This document shows positions 6,959 through 14,890 of a stretch of DNA of 44,245 nucleotides, piece by piece. The notes below the pieces were generated by a model. That model ran no database searches, had not been told where the DNA came from, and worked only from the letters and a program-made list of their open reading frames with translations. The stretch lies in assembly GCF_905372115.1 (NCBI RefSeq), contig NZ_CAJPNR010000015.1:1-44245 (forward strand). The letters run 5' to 3'. This DNA comes from an uncultured Streptococcus sp. (GTDB lineage Bacteria; Bacillota; Bacilli; Lactobacillales; Streptococcaceae). Positions within the stretch are counted from its first letter, which is position 1, and every line of letters starts with the position of its first letter. Made by a program: the position numbers and the translations under genes.

Positions 6959-8497
6959 ATGTCTAAGATTTATCATCTATCCTTTTCAATATTACAGAAA
7001 GTTATGCTGATTACGGCTGTTCACTGGTTTCTGATTGCCATCTGGCATGTTGCAGAGCTGAATAGTATAGCTATGATTGCTTTTGCTGGCTTGACTTATC
7101 TGGCCTATCGCTATCGGCATTTGCTAGAAAAAGCTTATCATTGGCTGATGAAGCATAAACTTCTTATTATGCTAGCTGTCTTTATTTTTCAGCTGATTAT
7201 GCTCTTTTCAGCAGAACTTTTGATTAGGCGGGATGCAGCAGTTGTCTTTACAGGGGCTTTCAAAACTCTGAAAGAAAGCTCCATTTCTAACTATCTGACC
7301 CGCAATCCTAACAATGTCTCTCTCTTTCTATACGAGCGTTTTTTCTTTAATATATTTGGGGAATCTGGTTTATGGGTCATGCAGGCCTTGAATATTGTTT
7401 ATACTAACGTAACGGCCTTGATTCTCTATAAGGGCTGCCAAAAGTATTTTTCCAAAAAAACTGCAGATGCTGTCTTTAGTTTATATATGCTCTTACTGGG
7501 CTTTTCTCCTTATTTCTTTTCAATGTATACGGATATTCCGCCCCTGCCTTTCATCAGTTTGCAGATTTTCCTAGTTCTGGGATTGCTGAAGGGAGAGGAA
7601 ACTAGTAGACAGCTGGTTTGGCGCAGTATTTTGCTTGGGCTAATGACTAGTCTGGCTTTCTTTTTTAGACCAACAGTAATGATTCTGCTGATAGCTGTCT
7701 TCGGAGTCCTCTTTTTCAAAAAGAATTGGAAGAAGTTCTTTTTGGCACTAGTCGTTTTTACTTGCAGTTTTGCGATGAGCTATGCACCGCTGCACTACTG
7801 GTCCAAGCACCAGACGGAAGTGCCGATTATGGAGGGAGAGGGATTGGCAAAAGGTCCCTTGCTCTTTATTAATCTAGGTCTGACCTTCAATGGCCACAAT
7901 CAGGAAGATATGAAAGAAGGGCTCTTGCAGTATATTGAGCCTGATAAGCAATATGACTATAACAATGGCATGTTTGCCAAGGAATATGTTATCAAGGAAA
8001 TCAAGCGGCGCTTAAGTGAATATAATCCTTTGACTTTAGCGCATCATCTCTTCCATAAGCAGTCTCTGACTGTAGCTGAAGGAGATTTGGGCTGGCTCTA
8101 TCGCAGTGTTGAAAATGAAAAGACGCCTTATATATCGCCTTTTTACCAAGATACGAAAGATAATCCTTTAACTCAGTTTGTCCGTGACTTCTTCCTGAAC
8201 ACTGACAAGTCAGAATTTGTCTATTTCTCGCTGTCCAAGCAGGTGGTTTGGATTGTCATGGCAGCAGGACTTGTTTTTGCGCTTTGGAAATATCGCTCCA
8301 GTGATGAGCTGAATTTTCTGACCTTAGCTGTTTTTGGTGGTCTGCTCTTTTTACAGATTTTCGAGGGAGGAAAGACGAGATATCTGATTCAGTTTTTGCC
8401 TCAGATACTGATTCTGTCCGCCCTAGGATTAGCCCAGTATCCTCAAGCTCTAGGGAAGTTTCGCTTTTGGACTAGAAAGAAGGAGTATTTAGAATGA
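6959..8497 (+). CDS. Polytopic membrane protein, GT-C glycosyltransferase type
   Basis: A 512-residue protein with about ten to twelve hydrophobic helices spread over its length. After the first helices comes an extracellular-type loop with RRDAAVVFTGAF near residue 90, the place where GT-C enzymes (PMT/ArnT-like, family 39) keep a catalytic acidic residue, and a second soluble segment at about 270-390. It therefore probably transfers a sugar from a lipid-linked donor outside the membrane, but donor and acceptor cannot be told. It recalls the Gram-positive integral membrane family TIGR03766. There is no Shine-Dalgarno; the extended -10 box lies six bases before the ATG. An ATG at 7004 is an alternative start but has no better site. 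The next gene overlaps it by four bases. Confidence 0.62.
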   Translation: MSKIYHLSFSILQKVMLITAVHWFLIAIWHVAELNSIAMIAFAGLTYLAYRYRHLLEKAYHWLMKHKLLIMLAVFIFQLIMLFSAELLIRRDAAVVFTGAFKTLKESSISNYLTRNPNNVSLFLYERFFFNIFGESGLWVMQALNIVYTNVTALILYKGCQKYFSKKTADAVFSLYMLLLGFSPYFFSMYTDIPPLPFISLQIFLVLGLLKGEETSRQLVWRSILLGLMTSLAFFFRPTVMILLIAVFGVLFFKKNWKKFFLALVVFTCSFAMSYAPLHYWSKHQTEVPIMEGEGLAKGPLLFINLGLTFNGHNQEDMKEGLLQYIEPDKQYDYNNGMFAKEYVIKEIKRRLSEYNPLTLAHHLFHKQSLTVAEGDLGWLYRSVENEKTPYISPFYQDTKDNPLTQFVRDFFLNTDKSEFVYFSLSKQVVWIVMAAGLVFALWKYRSSDELNFLTLAVFGGLLFLQIFEGGKTRYLIQFLPQILILSALGLAQYPQALGKFRFWTRKKEYLE

Positions 8498-9246
8498 AAA
8501 GACCTATTCCTATCTATGAACCGCTTTATACCTTGAAGACCATTGCTGAGAATATCTGGATTGTCGACGGTGATTTAATTGAGATGGATGCGGTGGTTAC
8601 AAAGTTGCCCTTTTCCACTCGCATGACTGTCATCAAGTTAGCAAATGGCCAGCTCTGGTGCCATTCACCAATCCAGCCAAATCAAGCCTTGTTTGACCAG
8701 TTGGACGCTTTGGGACCAGTCGCACATCTCGTTTCGCCTAATAAGATTCACTATGCCTATATAGCTGACTGGAAGAAGCGTTATCCTGAGGCAATTGCTT
8801 GGTCTAGCCCAGGAGTTGAGGAGAGAGCAGCCAAGCAGAAAATCCCGGTCTCTTTTGATGAAAAACTGACGGATGAGGCTCCTGAAGCTTGGACAGGTCA
8901 GATAGATCAGTTGGTTTTCAAGGGAAGTTCTTATATTGAGGAAGTTGTCTTTTTTCACAAGGACAGTCAAACCTTGATTTTGACGGATTTAATCGAGAAT
9001 TTTGAAACAGATCATTTTGCAAGTCAGCTTCGCGGCAATGCTTATAAATTAGTTCGAGTTGCAGCTCCGGATGGCCAGACACCTATTGACTACCGTATGA
9101 CTTTTATCGGTCATCAAAAAGAAGCCAAGGAATGTCTAGAGCAGATGCTGGCTTGGCAACCGGAAAAAATCATTCTGGCTCACGGTTCTTGTTTTCTGGA
9201 AAATGGTATAGCAGAACTCAAAAGAGCGCTTAGGTGGATTAGATAA
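8494..9246 (+). CDS. DUF4336 protein, metallo-beta-lactamase-like fold
   Basis: The 250 residues fit DUF4336, a family distantly related to metallo-beta-lactamases. Seen: IWIVDGDLIEMDAVVTKLPFSTRMTVIKL at residues 21-49, HLVSPNKIHYAYIADWKKRYPE around 80-101, an FFHKDSQTLILTDLIENF segment at about 151-168, and an ILAHGSC motif near 225. The canonical HxHxDH metal site of true metallo-beta-lactamases is absent, so hydrolase activity is uncertain. Its start overlaps the stop of the glycosyltransferase (ATGA), implying coupled translation and a shared process. Function unknown. Confidence 0.7.
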   Translation: MKRPIPIYEPLYTLKTIAENIWIVDGDLIEMDAVVTKLPFSTRMTVIKLANGQLWCHSPIQPNQALFDQLDALGPVAHLVSPNKIHYAYIADWKKRYPEAIAWSSPGVEERAAKQKIPVSFDEKLTDEAPEAWTGQIDQLVFKGSSYIEEVVFFHKDSQTLILTDLIENFETDHFASQLRGNAYKLVRVAAPDGQTPIDYRMTFIGHQKEAKECLEQMLAWQPEKIILAHGSCFLENGIAELKRALRWIR

Positions 9247-9281
9247 GAGAATTTTATCGAAGGAAATGAGAGGAGACATAT

Positions 9282-9935
9282 ATGCAGCATTCAGCTTGGC
9301 ACGCTTTGATTAAGGAGCAGCTGCCGGAAGGTTATTTTGCAAAAATCAATCATTTTTTAGACGAAGTGTATGCTTCAGGGACCATTTACCCGCCTCGGGA
9401 AAAGGTTTTTAATGCGATTCAGACGACAGATTTAGCAGATGTTAAGGTGGTTATTTTGGGGCAAGATCCCTACCACGGACCGAGACAGGCACAGGGCTTG
9501 AGTTTTTCGGTACCTGATGATATTCCAGCTCCGCCTTCTTTGCAGAATATTCTCAAAGAACTGGCTGATGATATTGGCGTCAAGGAGTCGCATGATTTGA
9601 CTTCCTGGGCTCAGCAGGGTGTTCTCTTGCTTAATGCTGGTCTGACAGTGCCTGCTGGTCAGGCCAATGAGCATGCCGGCTTAATCTGGGAGCCATTTAC
9701 AGATGCGATTATCAAAGTAGTCAATGAAAAGTCTGATCCAGTTGTCTTTATCCTCTGGGGTTCTTACGCCCGCAAGAAAAAAGCGCTGATTAGCAATTCC
9801 CAACATTTGATTATCGAGTCAGCTCATCCAAGTCCACTGTCTGCGTATCGTGGTTTCTTTGGCAGCAAACCTTTTTCTCGTACCAATGATTTCTTAGTGG
9901 CTAAGGGCTTGGAGCCTATTGATTGGTTAACTTAG
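9282..9935 (+). CDS. ung: Uracil-DNA glycosylase, family 1
   Basis: Ung removes uracil from DNA, the first step of base-excision repair after cytosine deamination or dUTP incorporation. The 217 residues are typical. The water-activating motif GQDPYHGP lies at 60-67 (catalytic D62) and the minor-groove loop HPSPLSAYRG starts at about residue 182. The start has GAGAGGAG upstream. It is followed by mutX and pyrC with gaps of 8 and 12 bases, so the three look co-transcribed. Confidence 0.96.
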   Translation: MQHSAWHALIKEQLPEGYFAKINHFLDEVYASGTIYPPREKVFNAIQTTDLADVKVVILGQDPYHGPRQAQGLSFSVPDDIPAPPSLQNILKELADDIGVKESHDLTSWAQQGVLLLNAGLTVPAGQANEHAGLIWEPFTDAIIKVVNEKSDPVVFILWGSYARKKKALISNSQHLIIESAHPSPLSAYRGFFGSKPFSRTNDFLVAKGLEPIDWLT

Positions 9936-9943
9936 GAGGTAGT

Positions 9944-10408
9944 ATGGTTCAGTTAGCGACGATTTGTTATATTGATAATGGCCGGGAGTTTCTCATGCTG
10001 CACCGCAACAAAAAGCCCAATGATGTTCATGCTGGGAAGTGGATTGGTGTCGGTGGCAAGCTAGAGCGAGGAGAAACTCCGCAGGAATGCGCGGCGCGCG
10101 AGATTCTAGAGGAAACAGGTCTAAAGGCCAAGCCTGTTCTTAAAGGCATTATCACTTTTCCGGAGTTTACTCCCAACTTGGACTGGTACACCTATGTTTT
10201 CAAGGTGACTGAGTTTGAGGGGGAACTGATTGACTGCAACGAAGGGACTTTGGAATGGGTGCCCTATAACCAGGTTTTGTCTAAACCAACTTGGGAAGGC
10301 GATCATACCTTTGTTGAGTGGCTTTTAGAAGACAAGCCTTTCTTTTCTGCAAAGTTTGTTTATGACGGGGATAAACTGCTGGATACTCAGGTGGACTTTT
10401 ACGAATAA
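9944..10408 (+). CDS. mutX: MutX/MutT-type 8-oxo-dGTP diphosphatase
   Basis: A 154-residue NUDIX hydrolase close to streptococcal MutX, which cleanses the nucleotide pool of 8-oxo-dGTP. The NUDIX box is intact (GKLERGETPQECAAREILEETGL, about residues 37-59, with the REILEE core). The start at 9944 is chosen because TAGGAGGT sits just before it; a TTG at 9923 in the same frame would overlap ung and lacks a site. It lies between ung and pyrC, so two base-damage defences travel with a pyrimidine gene. Confidence 0.93.
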   Translation: MVQLATICYIDNGREFLMLHRNKKPNDVHAGKWIGVGGKLERGETPQECAAREILEETGLKAKPVLKGIITFPEFTPNLDWYTYVFKVTEFEGELIDCNEGTLEWVPYNQVLSKPTWEGDHTFVEWLLEDKPFFSAKFVYDGDKLLDTQVDFYE

Positions 10409-10420
10409 GGAGATAAGACG

Positions 10421-11689
10421 ATGCTATTAATCAAAAACGGACGAGTTATGGATCCTAAGACTGGTTTTGACCAAATTACTGACCTCTTGGTTGAGGGGAA
10501 GAAAATTGTCAAAATCGGTCAAGATTTGCAGGCAGAAGATGCAAAAGTTATTGATGCCAGTGGTTTGGTGGTGGCTCCAGGTTTGGTGGATATACACGTT
10601 CATTTTCGGGAGCCAGGCCAGACTCATAAGGAAGATATTCATACGGGGGCTTTGGCAGCAGCAGCAGGTGGCTTTACGACTGTTGTTATGATGGCTAATA
10701 CCAATCCGACCATCTCTACGGTCGAAACCCTGAAAGAAGTACTGGAATCGGCTAGTCGTGAAAATATCCATATCAAGTCGGTCGCGACGATTACAGAGAA
10801 TTTTGATGGGCAGCATCTGACAGATTTCCAAGGTCTCTTGGCAGCAGGTGCAGTAGGTTTTTCTGATGACGGTATTCCGCTGACCAACGCTGGCATTGTC
10901 CGCCAGGCCCTCGTAGAAGCGCGTAAATATAACACCTTTATCAGCTTGCACGAGGAAGATCCAAATCTCAATGGCATACTTGGTTTCAACGAGCATATCG
11001 CTAAAGAGCATTTTCATATCTGCGGCGCGACAGGTGTGGCAGAATACAGCATGATTGCCCGCGATGTCATGATTGCTTATGATGCAAAGGCTCATGTGCA
11101 TATCCAGCATTTGTCCAAGGCTGAGAGTGTAAAGGTGGTGGAATTCGCTCAGAAGCTAGGCGCTCAAGTCACTGCTGAAGCAGCACCTCAGCACTTCTCT
11201 AAAACAGAAGCTCTGCTATTGACCAAGGGCAGCAATGCTAAGATGAATCCGCCTCTGCGCTTAGAATCGGATCGTCTGGCGGTTATTGAGGGGCTCAAAT
11301 CTGGTGTCATTTCTGTCATTGCGACGGACCATGCTCCACATCATGCTGACGAGAAAAATGTAGCCGATATCACTCAGGCGCCTTCTGGCATGACTGGGCT
11401 TGAGACTTCGCTTTCTCTTGGCCTAACCTACTTGGTAGAGGCTGGTCATCTGAGCTTGATGGGACTTTTGGAAAAAATGACGATCAATCCGGCTCAGTTG
11501 TATGGCTTTGATGCTGGTTTCATCGCTCAGGATGGTCCAGCCGATTTGACAATATTTGACCCAGCAGCAGATAGACTTGTGACTGATCATTTTGCCTCCA
11601 AAGCAGCTAATTCACCTTTCGTTGGTGAAAATCTTAAAGGCCAAGTGAAGTTTACCATCTGTGATGGGGAAGTTGTCTTTGAGGGATAA
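10421..11689 (+). CDS. pyrC: Dihydroorotase
   Basis: PyrC closes carbamoyl-aspartate to dihydroorotate, the third step of UMP synthesis. The 422-residue length and sequence fit the class I enzyme of Gram-positives. The metal-binding HVHFREPG lies at about residues 58-65, and the late DHAPHH motif at about 304-309 holds the catalytic aspartate. AAGGAG lies upstream. No PyrR site precedes it in its own leader; it appears to be read through from ung-mutX, unlike pyrK-pyrDb and pyrF-pyrE. Confidence 0.95.
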   Translation: MLLIKNGRVMDPKTGFDQITDLLVEGKKIVKIGQDLQAEDAKVIDASGLVVAPGLVDIHVHFREPGQTHKEDIHTGALAAAAGGFTTVVMMANTNPTISTVETLKEVLESASRENIHIKSVATITENFDGQHLTDFQGLLAAGAVGFSDDGIPLTNAGIVRQALVEARKYNTFISLHEEDPNLNGILGFNEHIAKEHFHICGATGVAEYSMIARDVMIAYDAKAHVHIQHLSKAESVKVVEFAQKLGAQVTAEAAPQHFSKTEALLLTKGSNAKMNPPLRLESDRLAVIEGLKSGVISVIATDHAPHHADEKNVADITQAPSGMTGLETSLSLGLTYLVEAGHLSLMGLLEKMTINPAQLYGFDAGFIAQDGPADLTIFDPAADRLVTDHFASKAANSPFVGENLKGQVKFTICDGEVVFEG

Positions 11690-11697
11690 TATAGTTC

Positions 11698-11726
11698 AGA
11701 CTCTGATGAATTTCAGAGTCTTTTTA
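11698..11726 (+). terminator. Terminator after pyrC
   Basis: AGACTCTGA (11698-11706) and TCAGAGTCT (11713-11721) form a perfect 9-bp stem followed by a T-run. Confidence 0.88.
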
Positions 11727-11745
11727 ACACAGAAAATTTTCTAGT

Positions 11746-11760
11746 AATTTTCTGAAAACC
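11746..11760 (+). promoter_or_regulatory. CodY-like box upstream of the 5'-nucleotidase gene
   Basis: AATTTTCTGAAAACC matches 13 of 15 positions of the CodY consensus AATTTTCWGAAAATT. It lies about 30 bases upstream of the probable -35 element of the next gene. Confidence 0.55.
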
Positions 11761-11789
11761 GAATGTTTGTTAAAATAGTAGTGGTTTAG

Positions 11790-11818
11790 TTCCTTTTTGA
11801 GCCAAAAAGATGTATAAT
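11790..11818 (+). promoter_or_regulatory. Promoter of the 5'-nucleotidase gene
   Basis: TATAAT at 11813-11818 with a weak TTCCTT 17 bases upstream (11790-11795). It leaves a leader of about 25 bases that carries AGAGGAG before the ATG at 11851. Confidence 0.6.
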
Positions 11819-11850
11819 ATAACAAAATACTAAAGAGGAGTGTTCGTTAT

Positions 11851-14010
11851 ATGAAGAAGAAATTTTTCATCTTACCTGTTCTATCAACAGTGCTTTTGGC
11901 ACCTGCTTTTTTGGCACATCAAGTCTCTGCAGAAGAGGCTCAGGCTAGTCCAGAGCCGGCAACGACTGAGTTGACCAATCAGCCAGCTGCTGAGATAACA
12001 TCTGCAGATCAACCAACTGCTCCAGTAGCTTCAGCAGAAGAAAAGCCAGCAGCAGATAGTCAGAATGTGGCTGCTCCGGCTGGTCCAGCTACGACAGAAG
12101 CCGCTGCAGCACCAGCCCAGTCTGAAAATCTACCAGAGGCTACGATTCTCCATACCAACGATGTTCACGGTCGCATCGTAGAGGAAAAAGGCGTTATCGG
12201 TGATGCCAAGCTAGCTACTGTTATCAAGGAAGAACGTGCTAAAAATCCTAAAGTGCTAGTCGTGGATGCGGGTGATGCCTTCCAAGGACTGCCAATTTCC
12301 AATAGTTCAAAAGGAGAAGAACGTGCGAAAATCCTCAACGAAATTGGCTACGATGCTATGGCAGTCGGTAACCATGAGTTTGACTTTGGTCTGGATGAGG
12401 CAAAGAAATACAAGGAAATTCTTAAATTCCCACTTCTTAGTTCTAACACCTACGCCAACAATGCTCGAGTTTTCCAAGCCTCTACCATTGTAGACAAGGA
12501 TCCAGCGGTTGAGGGAGATGAGTTTGTGGTAATCGGTGTGACAACACCTGAAACTGCTACAAAAACTCACCCTAAAAACGTTCAAGGCGTGACCTTCACT
12601 GATCCAATTACAGAGGTTAATCGGGTTATTGACGAAATCGAAGCACGCGCAGCGGCAGAAGGAAAGAACTACAAAAACTACGTTGTTCTAGCTCATTTGG
12701 GTGTTGACACGACAACTCCAACTGAGTGGCGCGGCTCAACATTGGCTGAAGCCCTTTCTAAAAATCCTAAGCTCAAAGGCAAGCGCGTAACCGTTATTGA
12801 CGGCCACTCCCACACAGTAGAGTCTACGACTTATGGTGATAATGTTACTTATAACCAGACTGGTAGCTACCTACACAATATCGGAAAAGTAACTTTCAAG
12901 GCCAATCAACTTCTGGGTAATCCTCAGCAAATCCCTGCTGAAACTGCTAAGAAAGTCGCTCCAGACCCAGTTGTAGCAGACATGGTCAGCAAGATTAAAG
13001 CTAGGTACGACGCTGATAATGCCAAGGTTATCGTGGCAAACAGCCCAGTAGAGCTTAATGGCGACCGTGAAAATGTCCGCGTTCGGGAAACTAATCTGGG
13101 TAATGTGGTCGCAGATGCTCTCTATGATTATGGTCAAACTGGCTTTGCCAATAAAACAGATCTAGCTGTCACTAACGGAGGCGGCCTGCGCGAAACTATT
13201 GCCAAAGACAAGCCAATCACCAAGGGAAATGTCATCGCTGTATTGCCTTTTGGGAACACTATTTCACAAATCAAGGTAACCGGTCAAAATATCGCAGATA
13301 TGTTTGCCAAATCTCTGGGCTCTATTCTTCAGGAAAAAGATGGCAAGCCTGTGCTGGATGAGAACGGACAACCTTTGCTAGAACCAAGTGGTGGTTACCT
13401 GCAAATCTCTGGAGCTAAAGTCTACTACGACACCACTCTGCCAGCTAATCAGCGTGTCCTCCACATCGAGATTAAGAACAAAGAAACGGGTGTTTATGAG
13501 CCTCTTGATCCAAATAAGACCTACTATCTGACGACCAATGACTTCTTGGCTGCTGGTGGTGACGGCTATACCATGTTGGGCGGCCCTCGCGAGGAAGGAC
13601 CATCTATGGATGTGGCCTTCGCAGACTATTTGGCAAAAGCTGATTTGACAGCCTATGCAGTTATCAATCCAAACTCACGGGCTATCTCTATTTCATCTAC
13701 TAAAGATACAGATGGTGATGGCTACACTGATATTGAAGAAATCAAGCAAGGAACGGATCCGGCTGATGCAGCTTCCTACCCAGCTGGTGCCAAAGCAGCT
13801 GATCCTGCAAAACAGGCAGCTCCAATGGCTAACACGCCAAATCAAACTAAGCAAGTACCTGTCCATGTTGCCAAGACCTTCACTAAGGACCCTGCAGCTA
13901 AAGAACTGCCACAAACAGGCAGCGAATCAGCAGTTGCCTTGAGCCTAGTTGGTGTGGTTTTAGGATTCTTTGGATTGGCAGGAATCAAGAAAAGTCACAA
14001 AGAAGACTAG
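11851..14010 (+). CDS. nt5e: Cell-wall anchored 5'-nucleotidase (Nt5e-like, LPXTG)
   Basis: A 719-residue surface enzyme that probably dephosphorylates extracellular AMP, ADP or ATP to adenosine. In order: signal peptide with likely cleavage at VSA-EE (27/28); a proline/alanine-rich stalk to about residue 95; a calcineurin-type metallophosphatase domain with the metal motifs LHTNDVHGR, DAGDAFQG, GNHEFDFG and GHSHTVE; a C-terminal nucleotidase domain with NGGGLRE and NDFLAAGGDGYTML; a calcium-binding TSP3-like repeat DTDGDGYTDIEE near 620; and the sorting signal LPQTG at 686-690, a hydrophobic span and a positively charged tail. It resembles Nt5e of S. sanguinis, linked there to immune evasion through adenosine. 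Sortase A is encoded at 31806. Monocistronic between terminators; CodY may control it. Confidence 0.92.
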   Translation: MKKKFFILPVLSTVLLAPAFLAHQVSAEEAQASPEPATTELTNQPAAEITSADQPTAPVASAEEKPAADSQNVAAPAGPATTEAAAAPAQSENLPEATILHTNDVHGRIVEEKGVIGDAKLATVIKEERAKNPKVLVVDAGDAFQGLPISNSSKGEERAKILNEIGYDAMAVGNHEFDFGLDEAKKYKEILKFPLLSSNTYANNARVFQASTIVDKDPAVEGDEFVVIGVTTPETATKTHPKNVQGVTFTDPITEVNRVIDEIEARAAAEGKNYKNYVVLAHLGVDTTTPTEWRGSTLAEALSKNPKLKGKRVTVIDGHSHTVESTTYGDNVTYNQTGSYLHNIGKVTFKANQLLGNPQQIPAETAKKVAPDPVVADMVSKIKARYDADNAKVIVANSPVELNGDRENVRVRETNLGNVVADALYDYGQTGFANKTDLAVTNGGGLRETIAKDKPITKGNVIAVLPFGNTISQIKVTGQNIADMFAKSLGSILQEKDGKPVLDENGQPLLEPSGGYLQISGAKVYYDTTLPANQRVLHIEIKNKETGVYEPLDPNKTYYLTTNDFLAAGGDGYTMLGGPREEGPSMDVAFADYLAKADLTAYAVINPNSRAISISSTKDTDGDGYTDIEEIKQGTDPADAASYPAGAKAADPAKQAAPMANTPNQTKQVPVHVAKTFTKDPAAKELPQTGSESAVALSLVGVVLGFFGLAGIKKSHKED

Positions 14011-14024
14011 TTAAAAGACACAAT

Positions 14025-14054
14025 AAAACGGAAGTTGTTCACTTCCGTTTTATT
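14025..14054. terminator. Bidirectional terminator between nt5e and plsY
   Basis: A perfect 11-bp stem (AAAACGGAAGT at 14025-14035, loop TGTTC, ACTTCCGTTTT at 14041-14051) serves both convergent genes. Its right arm overlaps the plsY stop codon. Confidence 0.88.
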
Positions 14055-14700
14055 TCTTAGCCTCAGGATTTTGATGTGTAATATTCAAGCCCCAAGGGAT
14101 TAAGTTTTCTTTTTTCTGTTTGATACGTTGGATATTGTCCTTGTGCCGGAGAACAATAATCAAAGCCAGCGCAATGATAATCAGAGTGAAGAAGAGGTCA
14201 TAGCTGGTCAGTATAAAGCCGACTAGAGGAAAAAGCAGCGCCGACAGGATAGCGATGACTGCTGAGAGAACACTTGCCAGAGAAATCATACTCCCCAGAT
14301 AGAGGATGCTGGCAAAGATGATAATCAGATAGACAAAGAAGGCTGGTGAGAAGCCCAGAACAACCCCTGCACTGGTTGCCACAGCCTTGCCGCCCTTAAA
14401 GCCAGCAAAGATGGGAAAAGTATGGCCAATCACGGCCAAGAGGCCAAAGACAAGCGGCGAAACTCCCTCAATATGCAAAAAGAAAGGCAGCAGGGTCGCT
14501 GCAGTTCCTTTGAGAAAGTCGATAGCAAAAGTAGCCGTTCCCGCTGTCTTTCCCAAAATACGGAAGGTATTGGTCGTTCCGGTATTGCCGCTGCCGTATT
14601 CTCTCAGGTTCTTTTTAAAGAAAATTTGCCCAATCCAAAGTCCAGTCGGAATAGAGCCCAGTAAGTATGCCAGTATTAATCCAATTATCGTGTTCATCAT
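14050..14700 (-). CDS. plsY: Glycerol-3-phosphate acyltransferase PlsY
   Basis: PlsY transfers an acyl group from acyl-phosphate to glycerol-3-phosphate, the first committed step of phospholipid synthesis, in the cytoplasmic membrane. The 216 residues include about five membrane helices and the conserved loops GSGNTGTTNTFRILGK (substrate site, residues 37-52) and GFKGGKAVATSAG (about 101-113). The gene is divergent from parE, as in other streptococci. The ATG at 14700 is preceded by a perfect extended -10 box ending six bases upstream and no Shine-Dalgarno, so the transcript may be leaderless; a second ATG follows immediately. Confidence 0.94.
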   Translation of the reverse strand: MMNTIIGLILAYLLGSIPTGLWIGQIFFKKNLREYGSGNTGTTNTFRILGKTAGTATFAIDFLKGTAATLLPFFLHIEGVSPLVFGLLAVIGHTFPIFAGFKGGKAVATSAGVVLGFSPAFFVYLIIIFASILYLGSMISLASVLSAVIAILSALLFPLVGFILTSYDLFFTLIIIALALIIVLRHKDNIQRIKQKKENLIPWGLNITHQNPEAKK

Positions 14701-14706
14701 GATTTT

Positions 14707-14734
14707 ATTATACCATTATTTCGCTTTCTTACAA
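14707..14734 (-). promoter_or_regulatory. plsY promoter, extended -10, leaderless geometry
   Basis: On the minus strand TGGTATAAT (hexamer at 14707-14712) is followed by AAAATC and the ATG. A -35-like TTGTAA lies 16 bases upstream (14729-14734). Confidence 0.65.
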
Positions 14735-14833
14735 TAGAAAAGGATAGAATTTATAGCAGGAAATGTCTACTCGGATATTGGATTGTTCTCCGTTTGAAAT
14801 CCGTTCTCATCAGCATTTTTTTCAAAAAAATCT

Positions 14834-14862
14834 TTGCAATATTTGCCAAAAACTTGTAAGAT
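14834..14862 (+). promoter_or_regulatory. parE promoter
   Basis: TTGCAA (14834-14839) and TAAGAT (14857-14862) with a 17-base spacer precede the parE ribosome site. Confidence 0.6.
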
Positions 14863-14890
14863 AGAAAAGATGAATCATTAGGAGGTTCTT

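Noticed and set aside
10427..11110. Long open frame (227 codons) on the minus strand inside pyrC
   Set aside because: It is the mirror frame of the strongly supported dihydroorotase gene, has no ribosome site, and its product looks like reversed-codon noise.
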